DNA from: Sphingomonadales bacterium
GTDB taxonomy: Bacteria > Pseudomonadota > Alphaproteobacteria > Sphingomonadales > Sphingomonadaceae
Direction: 5' to 3'
Assembly: GCA_004292705.1 (NCBI GenBank)
Contig: RDXA01000161.1
Location: forward strand, 1-10,050
Length of the DNA: 10,050 nucleotides
In this document: in pieces, positions 1 through 6,496 of the stretch
Layout of the letters: each line of letters begins with the position of its first letter
Numbering within the stretch: position 1 is the stretch's first letter
Made by a program: the position numbers and the translations under genes
The notes under the pieces: generated by a model
Seen by the model: only the letters and a program-made list of their open reading frames with translations
Told to the model about the DNA's origin: nothing
The model's database searches: none

Positions 1-128
1 TCGCCCTGATAGGAAAAGGCCAGTTCCGCCCCGTGCTCCGCAAGCCTTCTGGCGATGCCCCAGGCCAGTGACTTGTCATTGGCGAGGCCCATGATCAGCC
101 CGCGCTTTCCCGCCATCAAACCATTCAT
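1..128 (-). CDS. fabI: Enoyl-[acyl-carrier-protein] reductase, N-terminal fragment (runs off window)
   Basis: This is the 5' end of a FabI-type NADH-dependent enoyl-ACP reductase, which reduces trans-2-enoyl-ACP in the last step of each fatty-acid elongation cycle in the cytoplasm. Only 42 codons and two bases are present. They begin MNGLMAGKRGLIMGLANDKS and continue with an AWGIA segment and an AFSYQG strand end. The GLIMGLAND stretch is the first Rossmann beta strand and the FabI-specific variant of the short-chain-dehydrogenase nucleotide loop. The start at 128 was chosen because it matches the usual FabI N-terminus and has a GAGGAG ribosome site at 138-143 on this strand, 9 nt upstream. 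That site lies inside the last codons of the upstream brkB-like gene, whose stop codon directly abuts this ATG. Translational coupling in one operon is therefore likely. The catalytic Tyr-Lys region is outside the window. Confidence rests on the N-terminal motif alone. Confidence 0.85.
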   Translation of the reverse strand, partial: MNGLMAGKRGLIMGLANDKSLAWGIARRLAEHGAELAFSYQG

Positions 129-998
129 CTATGCCGTCTCCTCGCAGCCCTTGCCGGGGCCATCCAACGGCGGTGCCAGCGCCGCATTCAATTCTGCGCC
201 GATAACGAGGCCAAGGCCGACAAGCCAGAAAAACAAGAGCGTGATCATGCTCCCGGCCAAGCTTCCATAGGTCAGGTCATAGGTGAAGAAGCGCCGCAAA
301 ACCACCGGGAGCGCGGCGGCGACGACGATCCACCACAGCATCGTAAACAGCGCTCCGGGCCAGCGCGGCGCCCCGATTTTCCGGAATTGCACCGGCGTAA
401 GCGTGGCGAACAGCACGTAAAGCGACCCCGCCAACCCCAGCGCCGGCACGATGCGCGAGAGGCTGAGGGTCGCGATCGCTTCAGCCAGCTGCGGAAAGTT
501 CGCCGCGATCACCTCCTGAGCCGCGCCGATGGCCACCTGCGCAAACAGTGACAGCATCAGCACCACCACTGCTGCCAGAATCAGGCCGGCCGAAAAAAGC
601 CGCGACTTCCAGAAGGCTGCCACCGGCGGTGTGCCATAGGAGCGGCGCAGAATGTCGCGGATCGTCTCGATCAGGCTCGATACGGTCCACAGCCCGACCA
701 CCGCCCCCAGCCACAGCAGCCAGCCAGACCGGGCATAGATCACATCCTCGGCGACGGGCTCGATCACGCTGGCGACCGAATCCGGCAATGCCCGCGCGAC
801 CATGTCAATCATGGCCTCGGCATTGGCGCGCCCGCCGATGACATCGAACAGCGCAGCGCCCAAGATGAAGAACGGGAAGATCGCCAGCATCGACAGATAG
901 GCGAGGTTGCCTGCGTGGATGAAGCCATCGTTGACGGTGCCGCTGGCGACCCGGCGGATCACCTGCAGGGCGGACTGTGAGGGGGCGGTGTCACTCAC
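129..998 (-). CDS. YihY/BrkB family inner-membrane protein
   Basis: A predicted polytopic membrane protein of the YihY/virulence-factor-BrkB family (UPF0761), whose biochemical function is unsettled; it is often loosely annotated as ribonuclease BN. From the GTG start the product is about 289 aa, near the family norm. About six hydrophobic helices are visible: around SMLAIFPFFILGAALF, GWLLWLGAVVGLWTV, a long stretch after FSAGLILAAVVV, VPALGLAGSLYVLFATL, GALFTMLWWIVVAAALP, and the family-typical YGSLAGSMITLLFFWLVGLG followed by GAELNAAL. No ATG precedes the first helix. The frame is open to a TTG at 1071-1073, which would overlap the upstream dnaJ-like gene by 50 nt. I prefer the GTG at 996-998, 25 bp after the dnaJ-like stop and beginning VSDTAPSQ. 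Neither start has a strong ribosome site, so the start is uncertain. The stop codon abuts fabI. Confidence 0.88.
   Translation of the reverse strand: MSDTAPSQSALQVIRRVASGTVNDGFIHAGNLAYLSMLAIFPFFILGAALFDVIGGRANAEAMIDMVARALPDSVASVIEPVAEDVIYARSGWLLWLGAVVGLWTVSSLIETIRDILRRSYGTPPVAAFWKSRLFSAGLILAAVVVLMLSLFAQVAIGAAQEVIAANFPQLAEAIATLSLSRIVPALGLAGSLYVLFATLTPVQFRKIGAPRWPGALFTMLWWIVVAAALPVVLRRFFTYDLTYGSLAGSMITLLFFWLVGLGLVIGAELNAALAPPLDGPGKGCEETA
138..143 (-). promoter_or_regulatory. Shine-Dalgarno site for fabI inside the brkB-like 3' end
   Basis: A GAGGAG hexamer on the minus strand lies 9 nt before the fabI ATG, within the final codons of the preceding gene. It fixes the fabI start at 128 and fits coupled translation across the abutting stop and start codons. 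Confidence 0.7.
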
Positions 999-1023
999 TG
1001 GCTGAGAACAGGCGCCCGGCCCG

Positions 1024-2007
1024 TCAAAGGCCGAACTTCTCCCGCGGGAGCGTGGTATCGACCCAGCCTTCAAGCCGCTGTTCGAGTGCGGCGAGATCAG
1101 CCGGGAGCTGGATTTCGAGCGTCACCAGCTGGTCGCCGCGTTCTGGCCTGCCATCCACAACCTTGCCGGACTTTCTCGTCCAGCCCTTGCCGCCGAGGCG
1201 CAGCACCGTGCCGCTGGAGCTACCCGGCTTGATCGTGAGCATCACTGCGCCATCCACCGTCGGGCATTTGATCTTTGCGCCGCGCACCGCTTCGTCGAGG
1301 GTGATCGGCAGATCCATGCGGATATGGTCGCCCTCGCGCCGGAAGAAGGGGTGATTGCCCACCTCGATCATGACGATCCCGTCGCCGTTGCCGCCTGCGC
1401 CGGGCTGACCCTTGTCCTTGAGGCGCATCATGGTGCCGTCCTCGACCCCGGCAGGCAGCTTCAGATTGATCGCCTTGCCATCCGCAAGTGTGATGCGTTG
1501 GTCGCGCCCGGCGGCGGCATCAACAAAGGGTACCGCGAGCCGGTACTGGATATCTGCGCCGCGCTTGGGCGGGGGCTGACGGCCAAACCCGCGCCGTGCA
1601 CCAGGCTGCTGCTGTTGGCGTGTCCGGCCCCCGAACAGGCCTTCGAAGAGATCGCCGAGATCGACATCGTCAGCACTGAAGCCGCCGAAATCGCCGCCCT
1701 CCATTCCGCCGCCCGGGCCAGCCCCATAGGTGCCGCCCCGGCCATAGCCCGCCCCGGGGCCCATCCCGGCAAAGGGATTGGCGGGATTGCCGTCGCTGTC
1801 GATCTCGCCCCGGTCATATTGCGCGCGCTTGGCCTTGTCGGACAGCAGATCATAGGCGCGGGTCACTTCGGAGAACTTCTCCGACGCATTGGGCTTGTCC
1901 TTGTTGCGATCGGGGTGCAGCTCCTTCGCGAGCTTGCGATAGGCGCTCTTGATGTCCTGCTCGGATGCCGTGCGGGCAATGCCAAGGGTGCTGTAGGGAT
2001 CGCGCAT
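1024..2007 (-). CDS. DnaJ/CbpA-type co-chaperone without zinc finger
   Basis: A 327-aa J-domain protein that should stimulate the ATPase of DnaK/Hsp70 and present unfolded substrates to it in the cytoplasm. The J domain covers residues 1-66, with the invariant HPD at 31-33 and a basic helix II (AYRKLAKEL). A glycine/phenylalanine-rich linker runs from about 70 to 146, including a glutamine run at 131-134. Two C-terminal beta-barrel substrate-binding domains follow, about 150-225 and 226-305. The four CxxCxGxG repeats of true DnaJ are absent, so this is a type B (CbpA-like) protein rather than the main DnaJ. The ATG at 2007 gives the canonical start (MRDPYSTLGIARTAS). There is no ribosome site before it, and a possible promoter places transcription initiation almost on the ATG. 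It is the first gene of a likely operon with the brkB-like gene and fabI, and is divergent from pdxH. Confidence 0.93.
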   Translation of the reverse strand: MRDPYSTLGIARTASEQDIKSAYRKLAKELHPDRNKDKPNASEKFSEVTRAYDLLSDKAKRAQYDRGEIDSDGNPANPFAGMGPGAGYGRGGTYGAGPGGGMEGGDFGGFSADDVDLGDLFEGLFGGRTRQQQQPGARRGFGRQPPPKRGADIQYRLAVPFVDAAAGRDQRITLADGKAINLKLPAGVEDGTMMRLKDKGQPGAGGNGDGIVMIEVGNHPFFRREGDHIRMDLPITLDEAVRGAKIKCPTVDGAVMLTIKPGSSSGTVLRLGGKGWTRKSGKVVDGRPERGDQLVTLEIQLPADLAALEQRLEGWVDTTLPREKFGL

Positions 2008-2014
2008 GGCGTAT

Positions 2015-2043
2015 TAGCTAGGTGAGACAGTCGCCATGCGCAA
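2015..2043 (-). promoter_or_regulatory. Candidate promoter of the dnaJ-like gene, overlapping a palindrome
   Basis: On the minus strand a TTGCGC (2038-2043) is followed, after exactly 17 nt, by TAGCTA (2015-2020). This resembles sigma-70-type -35 and -10 boxes. Initiation about 7 nt further on would fall at about 2008, next to the ATG at 2007, which fits the missing ribosome site and suggests a leaderless mRNA. The -35 box lies within a perfect 14-bp palindrome (2038-2051). This is a motif match by eye only. Confidence 0.35.
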
Positions 2044-2051
2044 GCTTGCGC
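2038..2051. repeat. Perfect 14-bp palindrome in the dnaJ-like/pdxH intergenic region
   Basis: GCGCAAGCTTGCGC is its own reverse complement. It lies between the divergent dnaJ-like and pdxH genes and overlaps the candidate -35 box of the former. With no central loop it is better suited to a dimeric DNA-binding protein than to an RNA hairpin. The binding protein is unknown. Confidence 0.45.
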
Positions 2052-2189
2052 GGGGCTCAAGGAACAGAGCTGCGCGGTTTCAGGGCATCGACAAGCGGCG
2101 TTTCAGCCTCGCCGAGTGACCGGGTTGCGCCTTTCCGAGAGGCACGCGCGTAGCTATGTGCCTTGCCGCAGCCACACAGGAACGCACCC

Positions 2190-2846
2190 ATGTCCGACGC
2201 CACCCCGCTCGATGAAACCCAGCTTGCGGACTCCGTGCTGCCCGCAGGGGGTGATCCCTTTGCGCTGTTTGAGGAGTGGTTTGCCGCCGCGCAGGTGGGT
2301 GAGTTGAACGATCCCAATGCAGTTGCGCTCGCCACGGCGACGCCCGATGCCGCCCCGTCGGTGCGGATGGTGCTGCTCAAGGGACACGGACGCGAGGAGG
2401 TCACGGGCGGCGGGTTCACCTTCTTCACCAATGCCGAGAGCCGCAAAGGCCAGCACATCCGCGCCAACATGCAGGCCGCACTGCTGTTCCACTGGAAGAG
2501 CCTGCGCCGCCAGATCCGTATCGAAGGCCCGCTGATCGAGGTCAGCCCCGAACGCGCCGACGCCTATTTCCACTCGCGCCCCTACAAGAGTCAGGTCGGC
2601 AGCGCGGCGAGCGATCAGTCGCGCCCGCTGCCTGACCGCCAGACCTATCTCGACCGGGTGCAGGAGCTGTGGGCGGCGCACGAAACCGAAGGCAAGGTGC
2701 CGCGCCCGCCGCACTGGACCGGCTTCACGCTCTCGCCCCGCCGGATCGAATTCTGGATCGATCGCGACAACCGCCTGCACGACCGCCGCGAATTCATCCG
2801 CCAAAGCGCCGACGCGCCTTGGTCCGATACGCTCTTGTACCCTTGA
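2190..2846 (+). CDS. pdxH: Pyridoxine/pyridoxamine 5'-phosphate oxidase
   Basis: An FMN-dependent oxidase that converts PNP or PMP to pyridoxal 5'-phosphate with O2, the last step of de novo B6 synthesis and part of salvage. The 218-aa product has the family landmarks in order: RMVLLK (59-64) and FTFFTN (76-81) for FMN contact, SRKGQ (84-88), the substrate/FMN segment SRPYKSQVGSAAS (129-141) followed by QS, RPPHWTGF (172-179), IEFW (186-189) and the RLHDR motif (195-199). The C-terminus is LYP, in place of the usual LxP end. The frame is open further upstream to a TTG at 2163. The ATG at 2190 is preferred because it has AGGA at 2177-2180 at normal spacing and gives MSDATPLDETQ, close to usual family length. 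It is divergent from the dnaJ-like gene and 28 bp upstream of the phzF-like gene, probably co-transcribed. Confidence 0.95.
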   Translation: MSDATPLDETQLADSVLPAGGDPFALFEEWFAAAQVGELNDPNAVALATATPDAAPSVRMVLLKGHGREEVTGGGFTFFTNAESRKGQHIRANMQAALLFHWKSLRRQIRIEGPLIEVSPERADAYFHSRPYKSQVGSAASDQSRPLPDRQTYLDRVQELWAAHETEGKVPRPPHWTGFTLSPRRIEFWIDRDNRLHDRREFIRQSADAPWSDTLLYP

Positions 2847-2874
2847 TTGGGCTTTACCCCTGAGGACACCCCTT

Positions 2875-3681
2875 ATGCCGCAGAAAATCCCCTATTGGCA
2901 TGTCGATGCCTTCGCCGCGCGGCCCTTTGGCGGCAATCAGGCGGCGGTGATGGTGCTCGATGAATGGCTGCCGGACGATGTGCTGGTCGCCATCGGAGGC
3001 GAAAACCTGTTCGCCGAGACCGCCTTCGTGGTGCGCGACACCACCGGGGAGGCCGACTGGGAGCTGCGCTGGTGCACCCCCACCTATGAGATCGCGCTGT
3101 GTGGCCATGCGACGCTGGCGAGTGGGCATATCCTGTTGCAGCGTGACGGCGGCGAGCGGGTCACCTTCCGCACGCGCAAGTCCGGCATTCTTGAAGTGGT
3201 GAAGCTTGGCGCCCAGGACAGCGGGGGTTACGAGCTCGCTCTCCCCGCGATCCACACTGCGCCCGCCGCCTATCCCGAGGCGGTCGCGCTGCTCGGCGCG
3301 CAGCCGCTCGAAGTGTGGCGCAATGACTCGCGCTACAACATCTTCCTGTTCGAGAACGAGGCGGCAATCCGTGCGCTCGATCCCGACATCCGCGGGCTGG
3401 GAGCGCTGGGCACCGATCAGTTCATCTGCACCGCGCCCGGTGAAGCGACCGACATCGTCAGCCGGGTCTTCGTGCCCGGCGGCGGGGTGGACGAGGACAG
3501 CGTGACGGGTTCGGCCCATGCTGTGCTGGCGCCGTTCTGGGCCAAGCGGCTGGGGCGCGAGAGCTTCACCGCGCATCAGGCGAGCCAGCGCGGCGGCGAC
3601 CTGACCTTGCGGCTGGATGGCGACAAGGCCTGGCTCGGCGGGCCGTGCGTGACGGTGGTTGAGGGCGTCTTCCATCTGTGA
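2875..3681 (+). CDS. PhzF family isomerase/epimerase
   Basis: A 268-aa member of the PhzF superfamily (diaminopimelate-epimerase-like fold). The name enzyme isomerises DHHA in phenazine synthesis, but most genomic members have no known substrate, and no phenazine genes are present here. The N-terminus has the family pattern HVDAFAARPFGGNQAAV, where GGNQ (19-22) shapes the active site. It is followed by NLFAETAF with E48 in the place of the catalytic glutamate, then LRWCTPTYEIALCGHATLAS, whose CGHATLA is a family hallmark. The C-terminal half has the matching DSVTGSAHAVLAPFW motif. Length is typical and the two-lobed architecture is complete. GAGGA at 2862-2866 lies 8 nt before the ATG. The gene follows pdxH by 28 bp; the short gap suggests one transcript, not a shared pathway. 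Substrate not predicted. Confidence 0.92.
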   Translation: MPQKIPYWHVDAFAARPFGGNQAAVMVLDEWLPDDVLVAIGGENLFAETAFVVRDTTGEADWELRWCTPTYEIALCGHATLASGHILLQRDGGERVTFRTRKSGILEVVKLGAQDSGGYELALPAIHTAPAAYPEAVALLGAQPLEVWRNDSRYNIFLFENEAAIRALDPDIRGLGALGTDQFICTAPGEATDIVSRVFVPGGGVDEDSVTGSAHAVLAPFWAKRLGRESFTAHQASQRGGDLTLRLDGDKAWLGGPCVTVVEGVFHL

Positions 3682-3682
3682 T

Positions 3683-3748
3683 CCCCCGCGCAGGCGGGGG
3701 TCTCAGGCCCGGGAGCGTAATCTTACAAGGCCCCCGCCTGCGCGGGGG
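3683..3748. repeat. REP-like doublet: two inverted GC-rich palindromic units
   Basis: The unit CCCCCGCGCAGGCGGGGG (3683-3700) recurs as its exact 18-nt reverse complement at 3731-3748, 30 nt apart. Each unit can fold into a 7-bp GC stem with a GCAG or CTGC-type 4-nt loop, or the two can pair as one long stem. The element fills the space between the convergent phzF-like gene (stop at 3681) and the serine hydrolase (stop at 3756). From memory, similar palindromes are dispersed in intergenic spots of many sphingomonad genomes, so REP (repetitive extragenic palindrome) is the best label. A role as bidirectional transcription barrier or terminator is plausible, but no T-tract follows. Confidence 0.7.
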
Positions 3749-3755
3749 CGCGCGG

Positions 3756-4800
3756 TTAATTGCGCTCCGGATATAATTCCAGCACGTCCGCCGCCTGTTG
3801 CAGCATCGGCGGGCGCTGCGCAGCATCGGAATGGCCAAGCCGCACCAGCGTCACCCGCTGCTCGGGCGAAACCAGAACATATTGCCCCATGTGCCCGATC
3901 AGCGAGAACAGGCTTGTGGGCGCGCGGTCGGGGAAGAGCGGGTGCTCGCCCACGGGCACGCCCGGGATCGGGCGGTTGAGCCAGGTCTGAAAGCCGTAAT
4001 GCGGGCTGGCCGGGCTCGGCGACACCATCGCCTCGACCCAGCGCTGCGGCACCAACTGCTCCCCGCCGGGCGCTCTGCCTTTGAGGCGCAGGAAATCGCC
4101 GAACTTCGCCCAGTCGCGGGCGGTTGCGTGCATCAGGCTGCCGCCGATCAGCGTGCCCGCGGCGTCGAATTCAGGCACCATGCTGGACATGCCGAGCGGG
4201 CCGAACAGCCGCTCCTGCAAGTAATCCACCACCGCCTTGCGCCGCGCCTCGGGCTGTTCGCTCTGTGTCAAAGCGCGGGCCGCGATATCGGCGAGGATCA
4301 CGCTGGTGTTGGAGGAATACTCGAACACCCTCCCGGGTTCGGCTTCGAGCGGCTGCTCCTCGGCCCATTGGGCGGCGCAGGGTGATTTCGGCGCGCGGAT
4401 CGCCAGGGCGCTGCCATAGCGGCACCGGCGCTGGATCATCCAGCGCCAGCAGTCCGTCAGCCACCAGCATTCCGATCAGCACGCCGGTGACGGTCTTGGC
4501 CATCGACCAGCTCACGAAGCGCGTGTCCTTGTCGTATCCGGCCGCATAGCGTTCAGCGGCCAGCTTGCCCCCGGCCATCACCACCACCGCGCGGGTTTCA
4601 CCCAGGCCTTCGCCGGTAAACAGGTCGTCGATCTGGCGCGCGAGCTGATCCTTGGGCGCGCCCGCATCTCCGGTGACGGCGGCAAGCGCCTGTTCCGACA
4701 GCGGTGCCTCGGCAGGCAGCGCCGCGCCGCAGCCGGAGAGCACAAGCAGGACTGGCGCGAGCAAGAGCGCGTGACTATGGACAGCGGGTCTGAGGGTCAT
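3756..4800 (-). pseudogene. Broken serine hydrolase (beta-lactamase/esterase family lipoprotein)
   Basis: A class C beta-lactamase-like serine hydrolase split into two frames. The N-terminal part (4800 to about 4375) starts MTLRPAVHSHALLLAPVLLV, has the lipobox LSGC (21-24, lipidated Cys24) and the catalytic SMAK (S99, K102), and runs through DDPAPVPLW to AEITLR (137-142). The C-terminal part resumes one frame away at AAQWAEEQPLEAEPG, then FEYSSNTSVILADIA (Tyr-x-x-Asn motif), GSLMHATARDWAKFGDFL, and GHMGQYVLVSPEQ near the end (HxG triad). Relatives carry several dozen residues between ITLR and the W(A)xxQPLE segment, starting with a conserved HLL-x-M-x-SGL; here they are missing. The lesion is therefore a non-triplet deletion near 4372-4380, not a single-base slip. 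The ATG at 4800 has GAAGG just upstream. Untranslated C-terminus and probable loss of function follow, unless this is an assembly error. It was probably an envelope-anchored hydrolase; the substrate is unknown. Confidence 0.85.
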
Positions 4801-4813
4801 CGCGCCTTCAATT

Positions 4814-4828
4814 CCCGATGCAATCGGG
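4814..4828. promoter_or_regulatory. Palindromic operator candidate between two divergent genes
   Basis: CCCGAT and ATCGGG flank a GCA centre, a perfect 6-bp inverted repeat. It lies in the 48-bp gap between the divergent starts at 4800 and 4849, where it could control both genes. Directly after it, TTGGCAATG occurs twice (4830-4838 and 4843-4851), the second copy containing the start codon at 4849. No regulator is identified. Confidence 0.35.
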
Positions 4829-4848
4829 TTTGGCAATGGGGCTTGGCA

Positions 4849-5199
4849 ATGACGAAATCACCCACCTCCGCGGAGAGGCACCGCCCGCGTTTCGGGCTGT
4901 GGTTACTGGCGATCATCGCGCTGGCGGCGAGCGGGGCAGTTTGGGCCTTTCGTGAACCGATAGACGGCTATGCCAGCATCGCTTCGGCCTATTCAGCCCG
5001 GGTTGCCTGTTCGTGCCGCTATGTCGCGGGTCGCCCGCTGGAGGATTGTGCCAAGGACAAGCTCGCCGGGATGGAAGCCGTGACGTTGGTCGAGGATGCC
5101 GAGACCAAGAGTGTCACCGCCCGCTTCCCCTTGGTGGCTGAGGCGACCGCGACCTATCGCAAGGGCTATGGCTGTGTGCTGGAGCCATGGGAGGGCTGA
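4849..5199 (+). CDS. Small membrane-anchored four-cysteine protein, function unknown
   Basis: A 116-aa protein I cannot assign to a named family. A short basic N-terminus is followed by one hydrophobic helix (about residues 16-34, FGLWLLAIIALAASGAVWAF), after which the chain should lie in the periplasm. The soluble part has four cysteines: C54 and C56 in a CSC pair, C67, and C109 in GYGCVLE near the C-terminus. Two disulfides or a metal site are possible. The frame is open further upstream to 4771, but that would overlap the 5' end of the divergent serine hydrolase. The ATG at 4849 places a basic stretch before the helix, with a weak GGGG at 4838-4841. It is divergent from the serine hydrolase across 48 bp. 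From memory a similar protein sits beside this type of hydrolase in other sphingomonads, so a joint envelope role is possible but unproven. Confidence 0.75.
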   Translation: MTKSPTSAERHRPRFGLWLLAIIALAASGAVWAFREPIDGYASIASAYSARVACSCRYVAGRPLEDCAKDKLAGMEAVTLVEDAETKSVTARFPLVAEATATYRKGYGCVLEPWEG

Positions 5200-5224
5200 A
5201 CCCCGCTCCAACATGAACCCGGGA

Positions 5225-6394
5225 TCAGCCGCTCACCTTCTCGGTCGATTCGATCCAGCCGCCGCCGACCACACGCTCGCCCGCATAGATCACCGCGGCC
5301 TGCCCGGGGGCGACGCCGAACTCCGGCTCGGCGAAGCGGATCGTGGTTGCGGCTCGATCGCCGATTGGCCCTTCCAGCGTCACCGGCACGGGCTTGGCGA
5401 GGCTGCGCACTTTTGCTGTCAGCGATTCGCCGGGCATTGCACCAATCCGGTTGGTCTCCGTCAGGCGCGCTGCGCTTACCGCCAGCATCCGCTTCGGCCC
5501 GACCCGCACCTCGCGCGACGCAGCATCGAGGCCGACGACATAAAGCGGCTCGGGCTGGCCGCCGATGTCGAGGCCCTTTCTCTGGCCGACTGTGAAGTGG
5601 ACGATGCCCTTGTGCGTTCCCAGCGTCTCGCCGGTTGCAGCGTGAACGATGCTCCCGGGTGCAGCGCCTTCGGGCCGCACCTTGGTGACGATCTTGGCAT
5701 AGTCGCCGTCCGGCACGAAGCAGATGTCCTGCGAGTCGGGCTTGGCGGCGTTGCGCAGGCCTGCCGCTTCGGCGAGTTCGCGCACCTGCGGCTTGGGCAT
5801 CCCGCCCAAGGGGAAGCGCAGGTAATCCAGCTGCGCCTCGGTGGTGCCATAAAGGAAGTAGGACTGATCGCGTGCGGGATCGAAGGCGCGGTGCAATTGC
5901 ACCCCGGTGGGCGTCATCATGCGCCGGACATAGTGCCCAGTGGCAAGGCAATCTGCCCCCAACTCGCGCGCCATGCGGAACAGGTCGGTGAACTTGGGCC
6001 CCATGTTGCAACGGATGCAGGGCACCGGCGTGCGCCCGGCGAGATATTCGTCGGCGAACTGCTCGACCACGTCTTCGCGGAAGGCGCTTTCGTGGTCGAA
6101 GACATAATGTGCGATGCCCAGTCGGTCGGCCACGGCGCGTGCGTCGCGGATATCATCGCCCGCGCAGCACGCGCCCTTGCGGCCTGTCGCGGCACCATAA
6201 TCATAGAGCTGGAGCGTGATGCCAATCACTTCTGCCCCGCTGGCATGGGCCAGCGCGGCGACCACCGAACTGTCGACCCCGCCGCTCATCGCCACGACGA
6301 TGCGGCATTCGCTCGCCGGGCGCGGAAGATCGAACAACGCGGCGGCATCAGGCCCCGTCAGTGGGCTGGCGTCGAGGAGAGCAGGGGTGTCCAT
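5225..6394 (-). CDS. mnmA: tRNA-specific 2-thiouridylase
   Basis: MnmA adenylates and then thiolates C2 of wobble uridine 34 in tRNA-Lys, tRNA-Glu and tRNA-Gln, taking sulfur from the cysteine desulfurase relay; it acts in the cytoplasm. The 389-aa product has an N-terminal PP-loop ATP pyrophosphatase domain with SGGVDSS (37-43). The catalytic cysteines are C129 in the PCIRCN segment and C225 in DSQDICFVPDGDY. Further conserved stretches are ATGHYVR (151-157), DQSYFLYG (176-183), and KGIVHFTVGQRKGLDIGG (262-279) opening the central and C-terminal beta domains. Length is slightly above the usual 360-370 because of a roughly 30-residue N-terminal lead before the ATP site, common in alphaproteobacterial versions. 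The ATG at 6394 has no clear ribosome site. A TGGCGA-17-TATAGC pair on this strand would start transcription only a few bases upstream. The gene converges on the small cysteine protein with 25 bp between stops. Confidence 0.96.
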   Translation of the reverse strand: MDTPALLDASPLTGPDAAALFDLPRPASECRIVVAMSGGVDSSVVAALAHASGAEVIGITLQLYDYGAATGRKGACCAGDDIRDARAVADRLGIAHYVFDHESAFREDVVEQFADEYLAGRTPVPCIRCNMGPKFTDLFRMARELGADCLATGHYVRRMMTPTGVQLHRAFDPARDQSYFLYGTTEAQLDYLRFPLGGMPKPQVRELAEAAGLRNAAKPDSQDICFVPDGDYAKIVTKVRPEGAAPGSIVHAATGETLGTHKGIVHFTVGQRKGLDIGGQPEPLYVVGLDAASREVRVGPKRMLAVSAARLTETNRIGAMPGESLTAKVRSLAKPVPVTLEGPIGDRAATTIRFAEPEFGVAPGQAAVIYAGERVVGGGWIESTEKVSG

Positions 6395-6496
6395 GGGCGG
6401 CGCGGGCTATAGCGGGCCTTGGACCCCTTCGCCAGAGGTGCCAAACCTGCCCGCCCGATTGCCCGGCGCGCCAGCACTAATCCTAAGCTGGAGTAA

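Noticed and set aside
1324..2025. 233-codon open frame opposite the dnaJ-like gene
   Set aside because: It is antisense to a complete J-domain protein, and its alanine/glycine/isoleucine content follows from the complementary strand.
2854..3675. 273-codon open frame opposite the phzF-like gene
   Set aside because: It is the complement of a complete PhzF-family protein, without motifs of its own.
2875..3681. Phenazine biosynthesis locus suggested by the PhzF-like gene
   Set aside because: No other phz genes are nearby. PhzF-fold proteins are widespread in bacteria that make no phenazines.
4368..4386. Programmed ribosomal frameshift as the reason for the split hydrolase
   Set aside because: There is no slippery heptamer at the junction, and a conserved block is missing. 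A one-base slip would not rebuild the protein.
4771..4848. Upstream extension of the four-cysteine protein to an earlier start at 4771
   Set aside because: It would run through the 5' end of the divergent hydrolase and place about 26 polar residues before the basic/hydrophobic anchor. The ATG at 4849 is simpler.
5096..6412. 438-codon open frame on the plus strand opposite mnmA
   Set aside because: It is fully antisense to an unmistakable mnmA, has arginine/histidine/glycine-rich shadow composition and no recognisable domain. GC-rich codon usage commonly leaves such frames open.
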